This document shows, piece after piece, positions 42,377 to 50,900 of a stretch of DNA of 64,000 bases. Positions within the stretch are counted from its first letter, which is position 1, and each line of letters opens with the position of its first letter. The stretch is from Paenibacillus sp. MMS18-CY102 (GTDB lineage: Bacteria; Bacillota; Bacilli; Paenibacillales; Paenibacillaceae), in assembly GCF_009789195.1 (NCBI RefSeq), contig NZ_WSTC01000012.1, forward strand, positions 62,001 through 126,000, read 5' to 3'. Below the pieces are notes generated by a model. That model saw only the letters and a program-made list of their open reading frames with translations, had not been told where the DNA came from and did no database searches. A program made the translations under genes and the position numbers.

Positions 42377-43684
42377 ATGCTGTCCGCACCATCTTTTAAT
42401 TGCCCTGCGTATCTTGGATCAGACGGAGTAATGCGACTGGCTGAAATTTCTTACAAGGATAACAAATGGGCAAAGTTTGAACTCGGTTCCGAAGGCATTT
42501 TCAAAAAGTCAGGATCGTATCTCGTTCCATCCATCCCTGTCGAATTCCACTGCCATGGCATCGGCGAATACGATTTCAGTAATTTGGACGAGCTGGATAT
42601 GGACAAGATCAATGCATTAGCCGAGCGCGAAGGCATCTATTGCGTTCCGTCTATCTTCCTCCCCCATCACCAATTGGAGCAATTCGTAACGGTGATGAAG
42701 GCCTTCCATGAACAAAAGAAAAAGGGCAAGTATCCTAACATTCTAGGCATTTCGTTAGAAGGCCCCTTGCTCGCTAGCTTTGCCGGCACGCCGGAGAAAG
42801 GCAACTGGGCTCCGCTCAAGGACGAGTGGAAAAAAATCGCTTCGTGCGGGCAATATGGCCTGTTGTATACCGTACTATCACCCGATGCAATGACGGAAAA
42901 TTCGTACTTGAAGAAGTACATTACGCCGGAACATCCGAGCATCGAGTGGATCGTGGATACTCTCGTTGAAGCTGGTGTCAAGCCTGCATTGGGACATTTC
43001 CAGAAAGCTTATCCCGAAGAAACGTCTACGCTCATTATGAACGTCATTAACACCGCACAGAAAAGAAGCCGTTTCGCAGGATCTACAGCCGTATTAACCG
43101 ACCACTTATTCAATGACATGCCTAACAATTTCAAACACACCTGGCGAACGCCGCAAGAGCGGACGCTCAGGCTCGAAGGCTTAAAATCCGCTCAGTTAGA
43201 GCAATGGAATCTAGATTCCGTAAAAACATTAGTTGGCGAGGTGCCTGGAACTTTAATTAGAGCTGCAAAGGAGGGATTATTGACGATTTGCATGAATTTT
43301 GATAGCGAGCATGTGGACCTTGAAGTAGCACGGCGCGTTGTTGAGCTTGTTGGATCACAAGGGATCATTGCCATGACCGACCGGATCGATACCGATTCGA
43401 TGTGCGGGCAATCGCTGGAGAAAATTGAAGGAAACAATCTGTGGTATCAAGGCAAAGGATACGTTGCAGCAGGCTCCTATACGATTGACCGCCTCATGCA
43501 CAATATCCGTTCGATCGGCTTTAACGAACAAACCGTTTGGAATCTGACGTCTTTTGTTCCATTGCAAGCTGCAGGTTACCTTAACGGGCAAGACCAACGT
43601 TCCGCCCAACCTTTCAGTTTCATTGATGAGACGAAAACAAGAAATCACTTCAAAGCTAACGTCCCTGAATTCGTTTTAGCCTAA
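42377..43684 (+). CDS. NagA-like amidohydrolase (divergent GlcNAc-6-phosphate deacetylase family)
   Basis: This 435-residue amidohydrolase resembles N-acetylglucosamine-6-phosphate deacetylase. It shows VEFHCHGIGEYDF (the N-terminal H-x-H metal site), GISLEGPLL (the Glu metal ligand), KPALGHFQKAY (His ligand), DHLFNDMPNN (substrate loop) and GIIAMTDRID (catalytic Asp region). Several of these differ from classic NagA (HGHPCHGG, HLFNAM, ISDG), so the true substrate may be another N-acyl or ring compound. The length suits the family. The start at 42377 follows AGGAGGAG by eight bases. It is a single plus-strand gene ended by a terminator, convergent with the LacI-type regulator operon. Confidence 0.75.
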   Translation: MLSAPSFNCPAYLGSDGVMRLAEISYKDNKWAKFELGSEGIFKKSGSYLVPSIPVEFHCHGIGEYDFSNLDELDMDKINALAEREGIYCVPSIFLPHHQLEQFVTVMKAFHEQKKKGKYPNILGISLEGPLLASFAGTPEKGNWAPLKDEWKKIASCGQYGLLYTVLSPDAMTENSYLKKYITPEHPSIEWIVDTLVEAGVKPALGHFQKAYPEETSTLIMNVINTAQKRSRFAGSTAVLTDHLFNDMPNNFKHTWRTPQERTLRLEGLKSAQLEQWNLDSVKTLVGEVPGTLIRAAKEGLLTICMNFDSEHVDLEVARRVVELVGSQGIIAMTDRIDTDSMCGQSLEKIEGNNLWYQGKGYVAAGSYTIDRLMHNIRSIGFNEQTVWNLTSFVPLQAAGYLNGQDQRSAQPFSFIDETKTRNHFKANVPEFVLA

Positions 43685-43697
43685 AATCAATCCAATC

Positions 43698-43735
43698 GAG
43701 ACCTTATCTTGCCGAATGAGATAGGGTCTCTTTTC
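43698..43735 (+). terminator. Terminator of the NagA-like gene
   Basis: GAGACCTTATCT pairs with AGATAGGGTCTC (one imperfect pair) around TGCCGAATG and is followed by TTTTC. Confidence 0.85.
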
Positions 43736-43753
43736 GTTAAAGCCTTTCATTCA

Positions 43754-43779
43754 ACAAAAAACAGCCTTCTCGGCTGTTA
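43754..43779 (-). terminator. Terminator overlapping the stop of the LacI-type gene
   Basis: On the minus strand ACAGCC-GAGAA-GGCTGT followed by TTTTTTG forms a compact hairpin whose left arm begins within the TAA stop codon of the regulator gene. Confidence 0.85.
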
Positions 43780-44751
43780 GGTTGATTTCCTTGCCAGTAA
43801 TTTAAGCTCAAGCTTATTCGTACTCGGAATTTCTTGATTGTTAATCAAATTATATAATAGCTCTGCTGCCGTATTTCCCAACTCCTTAATCGGCTGATGG
43901 ATCGTCGACAGCTCCATCACTTCCGAGATCGGCTGATTGTCAAATCCGGTTACCGCCAAGCTTTCCGGAATAGGCACACCTTGTTTTTTGGCTTCATATA
44001 TAATGCCCGCAGCAACATAATCACTTCCTACGACGATAGCCGTTGGCCGTTGGGGCAGGCTGAACAATGCTCTTGCTACATGAATGCCATCCTCAATCGT
44101 ATACTTTCCATCGAAGTACCAATCCGTGTTCCAGTTTAATTGATGTTTCTGTTGGTATTGAAAAAAAGATTTCTTGCGATTAACGCCAACTCCGCTCTTA
44201 GCATTGCCTATACAAAGACCGATATGTTGATGGCCTTGTTCCCTCAAATGATCCAAGGCCAGCTGCATGCCAGATTCATGGTTAATAAATACGCTTGCGA
44301 TCTTGCTGCTCTCTGATGCTTCGCACGAAATGATTTTTCCATAGCCCGACATGTCATCAAGCACATGGGCCGGGCTAATGGTAGACCCCAATATTAGTCC
44401 GTCTACGAGCTTATATTTTAGTTTGTTAAAAAAATCAAGCTCTTGATTCAAGTCATTATTCGACTGATGCAACAGCAGACTATAGCTGTACCGATTGCAT
44501 GCATCACCAATGCCGGCAATCAGCTGGCTAAAAAAAGGATGGTCGATTTTGGGCACCATAACGCCTATAATGTTCGTTTTGCCTTTCGATAAATGAACCG
44601 CATTAAAGTTGGGCACATAATGCATCTCTTTTACAACCTGCAGCACAGCATCGCGTTTATCTGCTTTAACATAAGGATGATTGTTAAGCACCCTTGATAC
44701 GGTTGTTCGGGAAACCTTGGCCTTCTTAGCGATTTCAGAAATATTCGTCAT
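43777..44751 (-). CDS. LacI-family transcriptional regulator
   Basis: This 324-residue repressor has an N-terminal HTH (ISEIAKKAKVSRTTVSRVLNN) with the hinge helix region and a periplasmic-binding-like effector domain (IIGVMVPKIDHPFFSQLIAGI; AIVVGSDYVAAGIIYEAKKQG; TGFDNQPISEVMELSTIHQP). It is the last of three genes linked by four-base overlaps with a membrane protein and a HAD phosphatase. It could control this operon through the CG-centred palindrome at 46326-46339 and perhaps the neighbouring NagA-like or GH5 genes. The effector is unknown. Confidence 0.92.
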   Translation of the reverse strand: MTNISEIAKKAKVSRTTVSRVLNNHPYVKADKRDAVLQVVKEMHYVPNFNAVHLSKGKTNIIGVMVPKIDHPFFSQLIAGIGDACNRYSYSLLLHQSNNDLNQELDFFNKLKYKLVDGLILGSTISPAHVLDDMSGYGKIISCEASESSKIASVFINHESGMQLALDHLREQGHQHIGLCIGNAKSGVGVNRKKSFFQYQQKHQLNWNTDWYFDGKYTIEDGIHVARALFSLPQRPTAIVVGSDYVAAGIIYEAKKQGVPIPESLAVTGFDNQPISEVMELSTIHQPIKELGNTAAELLYNLINNQEIPSTNKLELKLLARKST

Positions 44752-45389
44752 AATGATTTCTCCTGATTAAAGGTAGCATGGGCGATTGTGCTAGAAAAAC
44801 CGATCTTGTGAAGCAATTTATCGAAGAAGTTGATTAGTACGCCTATGCTGACCATCACAATTACGGTCCCAACACCTACCGGCCCTTTAAGAATAACAGC
44901 AAGGACCAATGCAGCTGCTTCACCGATCGTTTTGGTAATGTAAATTTTCCAGCCTGTACGCTCAGTAACGGCCAACATGAGTTCGTCATTCGGAACGGAA
45001 GGCAGGTTGGCACGCAAATAGATAGAAATGCCCACCGCCAATATGCAAAGCCCGACCATAAACAATCCCCATTGATAGAGGGCGCCATCCAGCTTTAGAA
45101 AGGTGAGAACCTTCAAATTCAGCAAATCTACAAAGAACCCAATAATAATAATAGGGATGCCTCCCGCTAGATTGGGCAGCTTCATTCTTATTATACTATT
45201 AACCAGAATGATAACTCCGCCAACAACGAAAACCCATGAACCTATTGTAAGCCCAATATTATCTGTTAATGCTACATTCAACGCATCCCATGGCGCAATT
45301 CCTGTATCTGCTTTAATCATGCATACAACGCCAAGCGATAAAATAAACAATCCAACAATATAGATCAGGCATCGTCTCATCATGCTCAT
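44748..45389 (-). CDS. YczE/YyaS/YitT-family membrane protein
   Basis: This is a 213-residue integral membrane protein with five to six helices and the family's opening block VVCMIKADTGIAPWDALNVAL, plus LPSVPNDELMLAVTERTGW further on. Members are of unsettled function; the B. subtilis YczE is needed for surfactin production in some strains. It is translationally coupled (four-base overlaps) both to the HAD gene before it and the LacI-type gene after it. Confidence 0.88.
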   Translation of the reverse strand: MSMMRRCLIYIVGLFILSLGVVCMIKADTGIAPWDALNVALTDNIGLTIGSWVFVVGGVIILVNSIIRMKLPNLAGGIPIIIIGFFVDLLNLKVLTFLKLDGALYQWGLFMVGLCILAVGISIYLRANLPSVPNDELMLAVTERTGWKIYITKTIGEAAALVLAVILKGPVGVGTVIVMVSIGVLINFFDKLLHKIGFSSTIAHATFNQEKSL

Positions 45390-46276
45390 TGTGGGTTTCT
45401 CCCTATCGCAACATTCTCGTTCAACAACGGGTTAATATATTGTTCAAAAGCATAGGATACGCCGCATTCCTGATTCGAGCGTGTCTGATAAGTGGTGTAT
45501 GGAGCCAGCGATTCGTCTGCATTCCCCATGGCTATGCCAATTCCCGCGACTTTGAACATCGGCAAATCATTCAAATTATCGCCAATGACGATCGTTTGAT
45601 GCAGAGGTGAATTGAAGTATTTGCACACTCTGTGAAGCGCCGCACCTTTGTCTGCTCCGGCACTTGTAATTTCGAGATTATACAAGCCCGAGCTCGATAC
45701 ATAACACTCTTTGATATGCCCAAAAGATTGTTTCGCTGCTTCCAATTGCTCCCCCATCGGCGAAACAACCATAATTTTCACAACATCAAGATAACGGCTA
45801 GGTTCGAGTATGCCCTCAACCTCTTCTAGCCCAAACTGTTCGGTTTGCGACCTGATACCCTCCCAGAATAACGGCTCAGGGAAGGCTGGATGAAGCGAGG
45901 TTACCGTGCGAAGCTGATTTTTTATTTGCTCGATTCCAAGGCTCGAAACGACAATTCGATTATTCAGGTAGACTTGGTAATACATCTGATTGGCATTTAA
46001 CCATGCCATAATCTCCCTAATCGCATCCCCGTTCATAAATTGCTCATAAATGATTCGGTTATCGACTTCAATTTGAGCGCCATTGGAAGCAATGATCGGC
46101 AAGCTTAGGCCATGTTTATTGAGAATATGTTGGGCGTCAAACAACGCTCTTCCTGTTGCAATCGTAACAATATGCTCCTGCTCGTTCGCTTGTTTCAAGC
46201 AGTTTACATCGTTTGCATGGATGGCCTTATCCGTAGCTAGTAACGTGCCATCTAAGTCTATAGCGATTACCCTCAT
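45386..46276 (-). CDS. Cof-type HAD-IIB phosphatase
   Basis: This 296-residue haloacid-dehalogenase-fold phosphatase has motif I IDLDGTLLATDK (nucleophile and acid Asp), motif II TIATGRAL, the lysine in GADKGAAL, and motif IV IVIGDNLNDLPMF. The C2-type cap lies between. Such enzymes dephosphorylate sugar phosphates or pyridoxal phosphate; the substrate here is unknown. It is first in the operon with YczE-like and LacI-type genes. Confidence 0.92.
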   Translation of the reverse strand: MRVIAIDLDGTLLATDKAIHANDVNCLKQANEQEHIVTIATGRALFDAQHILNKHGLSLPIIASNGAQIEVDNRIIYEQFMNGDAIREIMAWLNANQMYYQVYLNNRIVVSSLGIEQIKNQLRTVTSLHPAFPEPLFWEGIRSQTEQFGLEEVEGILEPSRYLDVVKIMVVSPMGEQLEAAKQSFGHIKECYVSSSGLYNLEITSAGADKGAALHRVCKYFNSPLHQTIVIGDNLNDLPMFKVAGIGIAMGNADESLAPYTTYQTRSNQECGVSYAFEQYINPLLNENVAIGRNPQ

Positions 46277-46325
46277 GACATTCCCTCATTTCGCAATATA
46301 TCGAACTTATGAGGAGTTTAACTTA

Positions 46326-46339
46326 TGGTACGCGTTTCA
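46326..46339. promoter_or_regulatory. CG-centred palindrome, candidate operator of the LacI-type regulator
   Basis: TGGTACGCGTTTCA has the form TGnnACGCGTnnCA, typical of LacI-family operators with a central CG. It lies 50 bp upstream of the HAD start codon, in the promoter region of the operon that encodes the regulator. Confidence 0.5.
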
Positions 46340-46377
46340 GAGCAACAGCTATTTGCTGCTGTCGAAGCCGCGTTTAC

Positions 46378-46420
46378 AAAAACAAACAACCATCCTCGAA
46401 GTGAAGATGGTTGTTTTTCT
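46378..46420. terminator. Strong terminator ending the biosynthetic operon
   Basis: AACAACCATC pairs perfectly with GATGGTTGTT around CTCGAAGTGAA. The minus strand continues TGTTTTTG and the plus strand TTTCT, so it may act both ways. It lies about 10 nt past the radical SAM stop and marks the right-to-left end of the NRPS/PKS operon. Confidence 0.9.
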
Positions 46421-46428
46421 GAATTGAA

Positions 46429-47571
46429 TTAGAACGACTCTGGGTCAGCGAACATGCGCGTGCAGCGGTTGCACATCATCAGGTTGTCGTTGCGCAAGTA
46501 ATCGCGGAAACGGACTGCCCGATCGCCTTCCCAAATCTGTTCGAAGGAGTCCTCATTGATATTGCCTAGCTTGTAATCCGGCAGATCGACGCAAGGATAC
46601 ACATCTCCCGTGCGGCGAACGATGAGCTCATGCCAAGGCGCAACACATTTGGAACGGCCGAACACATTGTCGATATCCGTATAATAGTCGTGAATGTCGA
46701 CGTAATCGGAATAATCGACCCCTTCCGCTGCCCAAATGGCTTGCAAATCCCGCTTCAAGTATTCCGTATCGATCGGAATTGACTCTTCCACGAAACCCTG
46801 CCAAGCTGGAGAAACGTCGCAGTCCAAGTGCTCTTTCATCTGGTCTGCGTAAGCCTGGCCTCGCTCCGGCGTCGTAAAGAGCAGCGGGGCAAAATTGACC
46901 GCGATGTCGCGTTTCCTGTGCCACGGATTTTTCGTATCGTGAAGCACGATTTCCGTGTCCTTAAACCGTTCCCGCAGCGCAGGGATAAAGTCCTTTGCAC
47001 TCTTGTAATTGCTCGTAGAGAGTACCATGTTAATGCTGATGAACGGGAACATTTTGCGGCGGCGTTTCTTCTCTGCGATCAATGCTTCAATGTTCTCGCA
47101 GATCGTCTGGTAGCTGCCTTTTCCGCGGATCGCGTCATGATACTCCTCAGGACCGTCAATTGAGATGTTAACGACAGCCGTGTTATCGATCAGGAACTGA
47201 ATCCGTTTCTTGATCAACGACCCGTTCGTATTGACGTACACGTTCATTCTCTTGCTGCGCAGATGGGTAACCAGCTCTTCAAAATGCTTATACAGCATGA
47301 CTTCCCCGCCAGTCAGAATAACGCCGATCGGGTTGCGTCCCTTAGGAACCTGGTCAATGAATCGCTTCAGCACCTCGATATCCAACTGCTCGCGAATAAC
47401 ACGCTGCGGTTCTTTTAATGCCCAACCGGTATCGCCCCAAATATGGCAGAAAGAACAGCGATAATTACAAATATCAGATGGAAATATCGTCAACTGCTTG
47501 AGAACCGGCGTCAGGTTACGCACGTGTTCAACTAACTTCTCGTCCCGGAGCGCCCCGGCGTTCGTCCACAT
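46429..47571 (-). CDS. Radical SAM/SPASM enzyme at the end of the NRPS-PKS operon
   Basis: This is a 380-residue radical S-adenosylmethionine protein. The canonical 4Fe-4S motif CNYRCSFC (C-x3-C-x2-C) lies at residues 35-42, followed by VILTGGEVML (GGE motif) and VNISIDGPEEYHD. The C-terminal SPASM/twitch region has cysteines in SKCVAPWHELIV, GDVYPCVDLPDYKLGN and MMCNRCTRMF, which suggests one or two auxiliary clusters. Such enzymes oxidise, crosslink or epimerise peptides and carrier-bound or sugar substrates. Its operon suggests action on the PKS/NRPS intermediate or a building block. The ATG at 47571 follows AAAGGTGG; a seven-codon longer frame has no site. Confidence 0.9.
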   Translation of the reverse strand: MWTNAGALRDEKLVEHVRNLTPVLKQLTIFPSDICNYRCSFCHIWGDTGWALKEPQRVIREQLDIEVLKRFIDQVPKGRNPIGVILTGGEVMLYKHFEELVTHLRSKRMNVYVNTNGSLIKKRIQFLIDNTAVVNISIDGPEEYHDAIRGKGSYQTICENIEALIAEKKRRRKMFPFISINMVLSTSNYKSAKDFIPALRERFKDTEIVLHDTKNPWHRKRDIAVNFAPLLFTTPERGQAYADQMKEHLDCDVSPAWQGFVEESIPIDTEYLKRDLQAIWAAEGVDYSDYVDIHDYYTDIDNVFGRSKCVAPWHELIVRRTGDVYPCVDLPDYKLGNINEDSFEQIWEGDRAVRFRDYLRNDNLMMCNRCTRMFADPESF

Positions 47572-47632
47572 AAGATGCCACCTTTCCCTCATATAAAATA
47601 AATGATATTGCGTTACTGTACCTAATTAACGG

Positions 47633-47890
47633 TTATACTGCGCTTGCCGTCGCCTCAACGTATCGGATGATATTATTCAACGTCAAGAAGTTCTCGTATT
47701 GCAGGTCGTCATCTCCCCAGGAGACGCCGAACTCCATCTCCAATGCGAGCACCAGGCGAATGAAAGTCATCGAGTTTATGCCAAACGCTGACAAATCTTC
47801 GTCCGGCCCGATGTCCCCAATCTCTCCCCCATCTTCTGCCAACACATCTTTCAACAAATCCATCACCTTTTCGCGAATCTCTGCACTCAT
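47633..47890 (-). CDS. Stand-alone acyl/peptidyl carrier protein
   Basis: This 85-residue acidic carrier protein has the phosphopantetheine site in FGINSMTFIRLV, where the Ser follows G-I-N rather than the classic G-x-D. The N-terminal helix is IREKVMDLLKDVL. It sits between the PKS and radical SAM genes, 17 bp after the PKS stop. It may carry a separately activated unit, perhaps an amino acid or malonyl derivative processed by the radical SAM enzyme. No adenylation enzyme for it is visible in the window. Confidence 0.88.
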   Translation of the reverse strand: MSAEIREKVMDLLKDVLAEDGGEIGDIGPDEDLSAFGINSMTFIRLVLALEMEFGVSWGDDDLQYENFLTLNNIIRYVEATASAV

Positions 47891-47907
47891 TTCAATTCCT
47901 CCTTCAA

Positions 47908-50900
47908 TTAGTTGGTTTGCACTGCGATCTTATCAAGCCTTGCGCTGATCATCTGGTGGAGCTTACGCTCTTGCTCGGCAATCCGCGCTATTCGGTCCGC
48001 CCCAGATTCGAACGTGTCCTGCCGGAAACTATCGCCATACATATACCGAACCATGCCTTTTCGAACATATTCCCAGTCCGCCAGTATTTCATCTAACAAT
48101 GCATGTTCTTCCTCGGCCTCTGGCAGCAGCGCATGCAGCCGATAGATTTCCACACGCTTGGTCAGCGCAGCTTCATTCAAGAACGCGACCAAATGGCTAA
48201 CATGCGGCTGCAAGGTGTCCGCTGTCGCAGTAACATTGATGTAGTTGGAACGGATTCGTTCCAACGCCGCCAAGCTTTCAGCCAATTGGCCCTGCCCATC
48301 TTGCCAACAGCGCGCCCACTGTACGGACGGGTCAGCTGACAATTCAGCAGGCGCTGGTGCAGAAGCGAGCTTATAATGCGTCGCCTCATGAACGCCGGTC
48401 TTCACATACTGTTCGACGAACCCTTCGAATGCGCGAGCCATATCCTCGAACGGCAGCGTCCTTCTTCGGTACGATAGATTTTCCATCCGGTCATGCTCCA
48501 CAATGTGGAACAATCGCTCCCTTAGGTCGAATCCGAATACGAGAATCGTATGGTCGATATGCCGCTTGCCATATGCATCCTGGCGGATTGGCAGTTCATA
48601 ACAGTCGACCCAGACGACTGCCGGTTGGCCGGCGGACAAGCTTTCTAACAGCTCTTGGACAATATTTTCACTGCCGTGCTCCGTAACCGCTCGAATGCCG
48701 CTTAGGGCGAAGACCTCTTCAATCGTCCTAACCGAAGCATAACCAGCGGTGTTGATGCCATCTGTCTCTTCATACACGACGAGGTCATTAGCTAAGAACG
48801 GCGAAATGCTGCGCCCGAAGCTTCGGACTGCCGGGAAGAGCGAGTTGAAGAAGCAGTTGCGATAAAAAATGTCGTTAAACGGCTCGATGCCGGGCAGGAC
48901 TAGCGTCTCAGCCGACAGCGCCGAGATTGCCGGTTCGAACCGGGCAAGCTTCCTTGGCGTTTCCTGCTGCTCATGTGCCGCAGGCGATGCCGGGGACTTA
49001 TCGGAAGCAATCTGAGCCGTCGATTCAGGTTCAATAGGCTTGCCGCCTGCAGCAGTCTCACCACCGCTGGCACGAATATGGCGGGCGAGCGCAGTAAGCG
49101 TGCGGTGTTGGTATAGGTCATCTGCATCGATCTCGATGCCTTCCCGAACCAACTCCCTCTCAAGCTCGATCGCAAGCAGCGAGTGGCCGCCCAGTTCGAA
49201 GAAGTCGTCGTCAACGCTCATTTCGCTTATGCCTATCAAGTTGCCCCATATCTGTCCCAACTGTACAAGAAGCGGATCGCCGTTGTCCGGGCTCAATCCC
49301 TTCAACGCCACCGTCGCCATTGGGAGGCCTGCCGGTTGGCTTACAGGTGCATGCGTGGCAGCTGCTGCCGCTTGCGGTTTCGGCTCAGGGCCGAGCCAAT
49401 GCCGCTTACGCTGGAACGGGTATGTCGGAACGCGGACTTTGCGCGTCTCCTTGCCTTCGTAGAGCTGTTCCCAGTCGACGTCGGCACCTGACACATACAA
49501 CTGGGCAAGGCCGCGCCAGCTATCCTCTTCTTCCGAAGCTAAGCGAGATGACAGCCCGTCTAGAAGCTCTGCTGCCGCAGTACGCAATTTACGATGCGCG
49601 GTTACGGTTAGCAAGCTGTCTTCCGTCGCCTCCCGTTCGCCTGTAATGACACGATGGACCCCATGATAGGCGCCTTCTGGCCATCCGCCATCGTTCTCCG
49701 CCGCATAATTAGCGAAACGCTCAAGCCATTCCTGCAGCTCTCTGCGGTTGCGGAAGATCAGGGCAAGCCGATGGGCATAATGCCCTCTTCCCGTATTTGC
49801 TGTGGCGCAAATGTCGTCAAGAGAATATACGCTTGTCCGCATGAACGTGCGGTAACGTTCCACGAGTTCACGCAGCGCTTCCTCCGAACGGCCTGATAGC
49901 GCGAGCATCCTCCAGCTATCCGGCTCTTCTTCGATCCGGCCCGCCCGCTGGGTTTGGGGAGCTTCCTCCAGTACGACATGGCAGTTCGTTCCACTGAACC
50001 CGAACGAGCTAACGCCGCATCGCCGCGGATCTCCGTCGGTTTCCCAATCTTGTGGGCGGTCAACAACGTACACAGGCGAACGCTCGAAGGCAATGTTCCG
50101 GTTCGGGCGGTCGAAGTGTAGCGTTGGCGCCAACTGCCCGCGTTGGAGCGAAGCGACGGCTTTGGCAAGCCCCGCAACCCCGGCTGCGCTGTCCAAATGC
50201 CCGATATTCGACTTTACTGAGCCGATCGCACAGAACTGCTTCTTGTCGGTATAACGCTCGAATGCCCGCTGAATGCCATCAACCTCGATCGGATCGCCGA
50301 GCTTCGTCCCCGTACCGTGCGTTTCAATATACGTGACCGTTGCCGGATCAATCGCCGCGTCTTCCCAAGCTTCTGCAATAACTTTCTCTTGCGCAACTGC
50401 ATTCGGGGCAGTGATGCCAGCGGAAGCGCCATCCTGGTTAATCGCGGATCCCTTGATGACGGCGTACACACGGTCACCGTCCGCCTGCGCCTGTTCCAGC
50501 GGCTTAAGGAGCAGGGCGACTGTGCCCTCACCCCAAACCGTACCGTCCGAGGCGTCGTCGAAGGCACGTGTTTGCCGATGGGACGATTCGATGCCAATCT
50601 CGAACACCCCTTCCACCGGCATAAGGCATGCTTTTACCCCGCCCGCTATCGCCATATCGCACTCGCCGCTGCGAATCGAACGGCAGGCTAGATGTACAGC
50701 GACGAGCGATGAGGAGCAAGCCGTATCCACGAGGAAGGCTGGACCTTGCAGATCGAGCAGATAAGCGATCCGGCTCGCAATGAGCGACGGCGTATTGCCG
50801 GCACCAGCAGCGTGGATGAGCGACGGGAACTTCTTATTAATGTACTGCCCATAGACCGGCCAATCGGCAAAACCGAGGTAGACGCCTGTCTTTGTGCTAC

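Noticed and set aside
46326-46339. The palindrome upstream of the HAD gene as a cre site
   Set aside because: It shares only the outer TG/CA and the A tract with cre, and the central CG is offset from the cre position. A LacI-type operator fits better.
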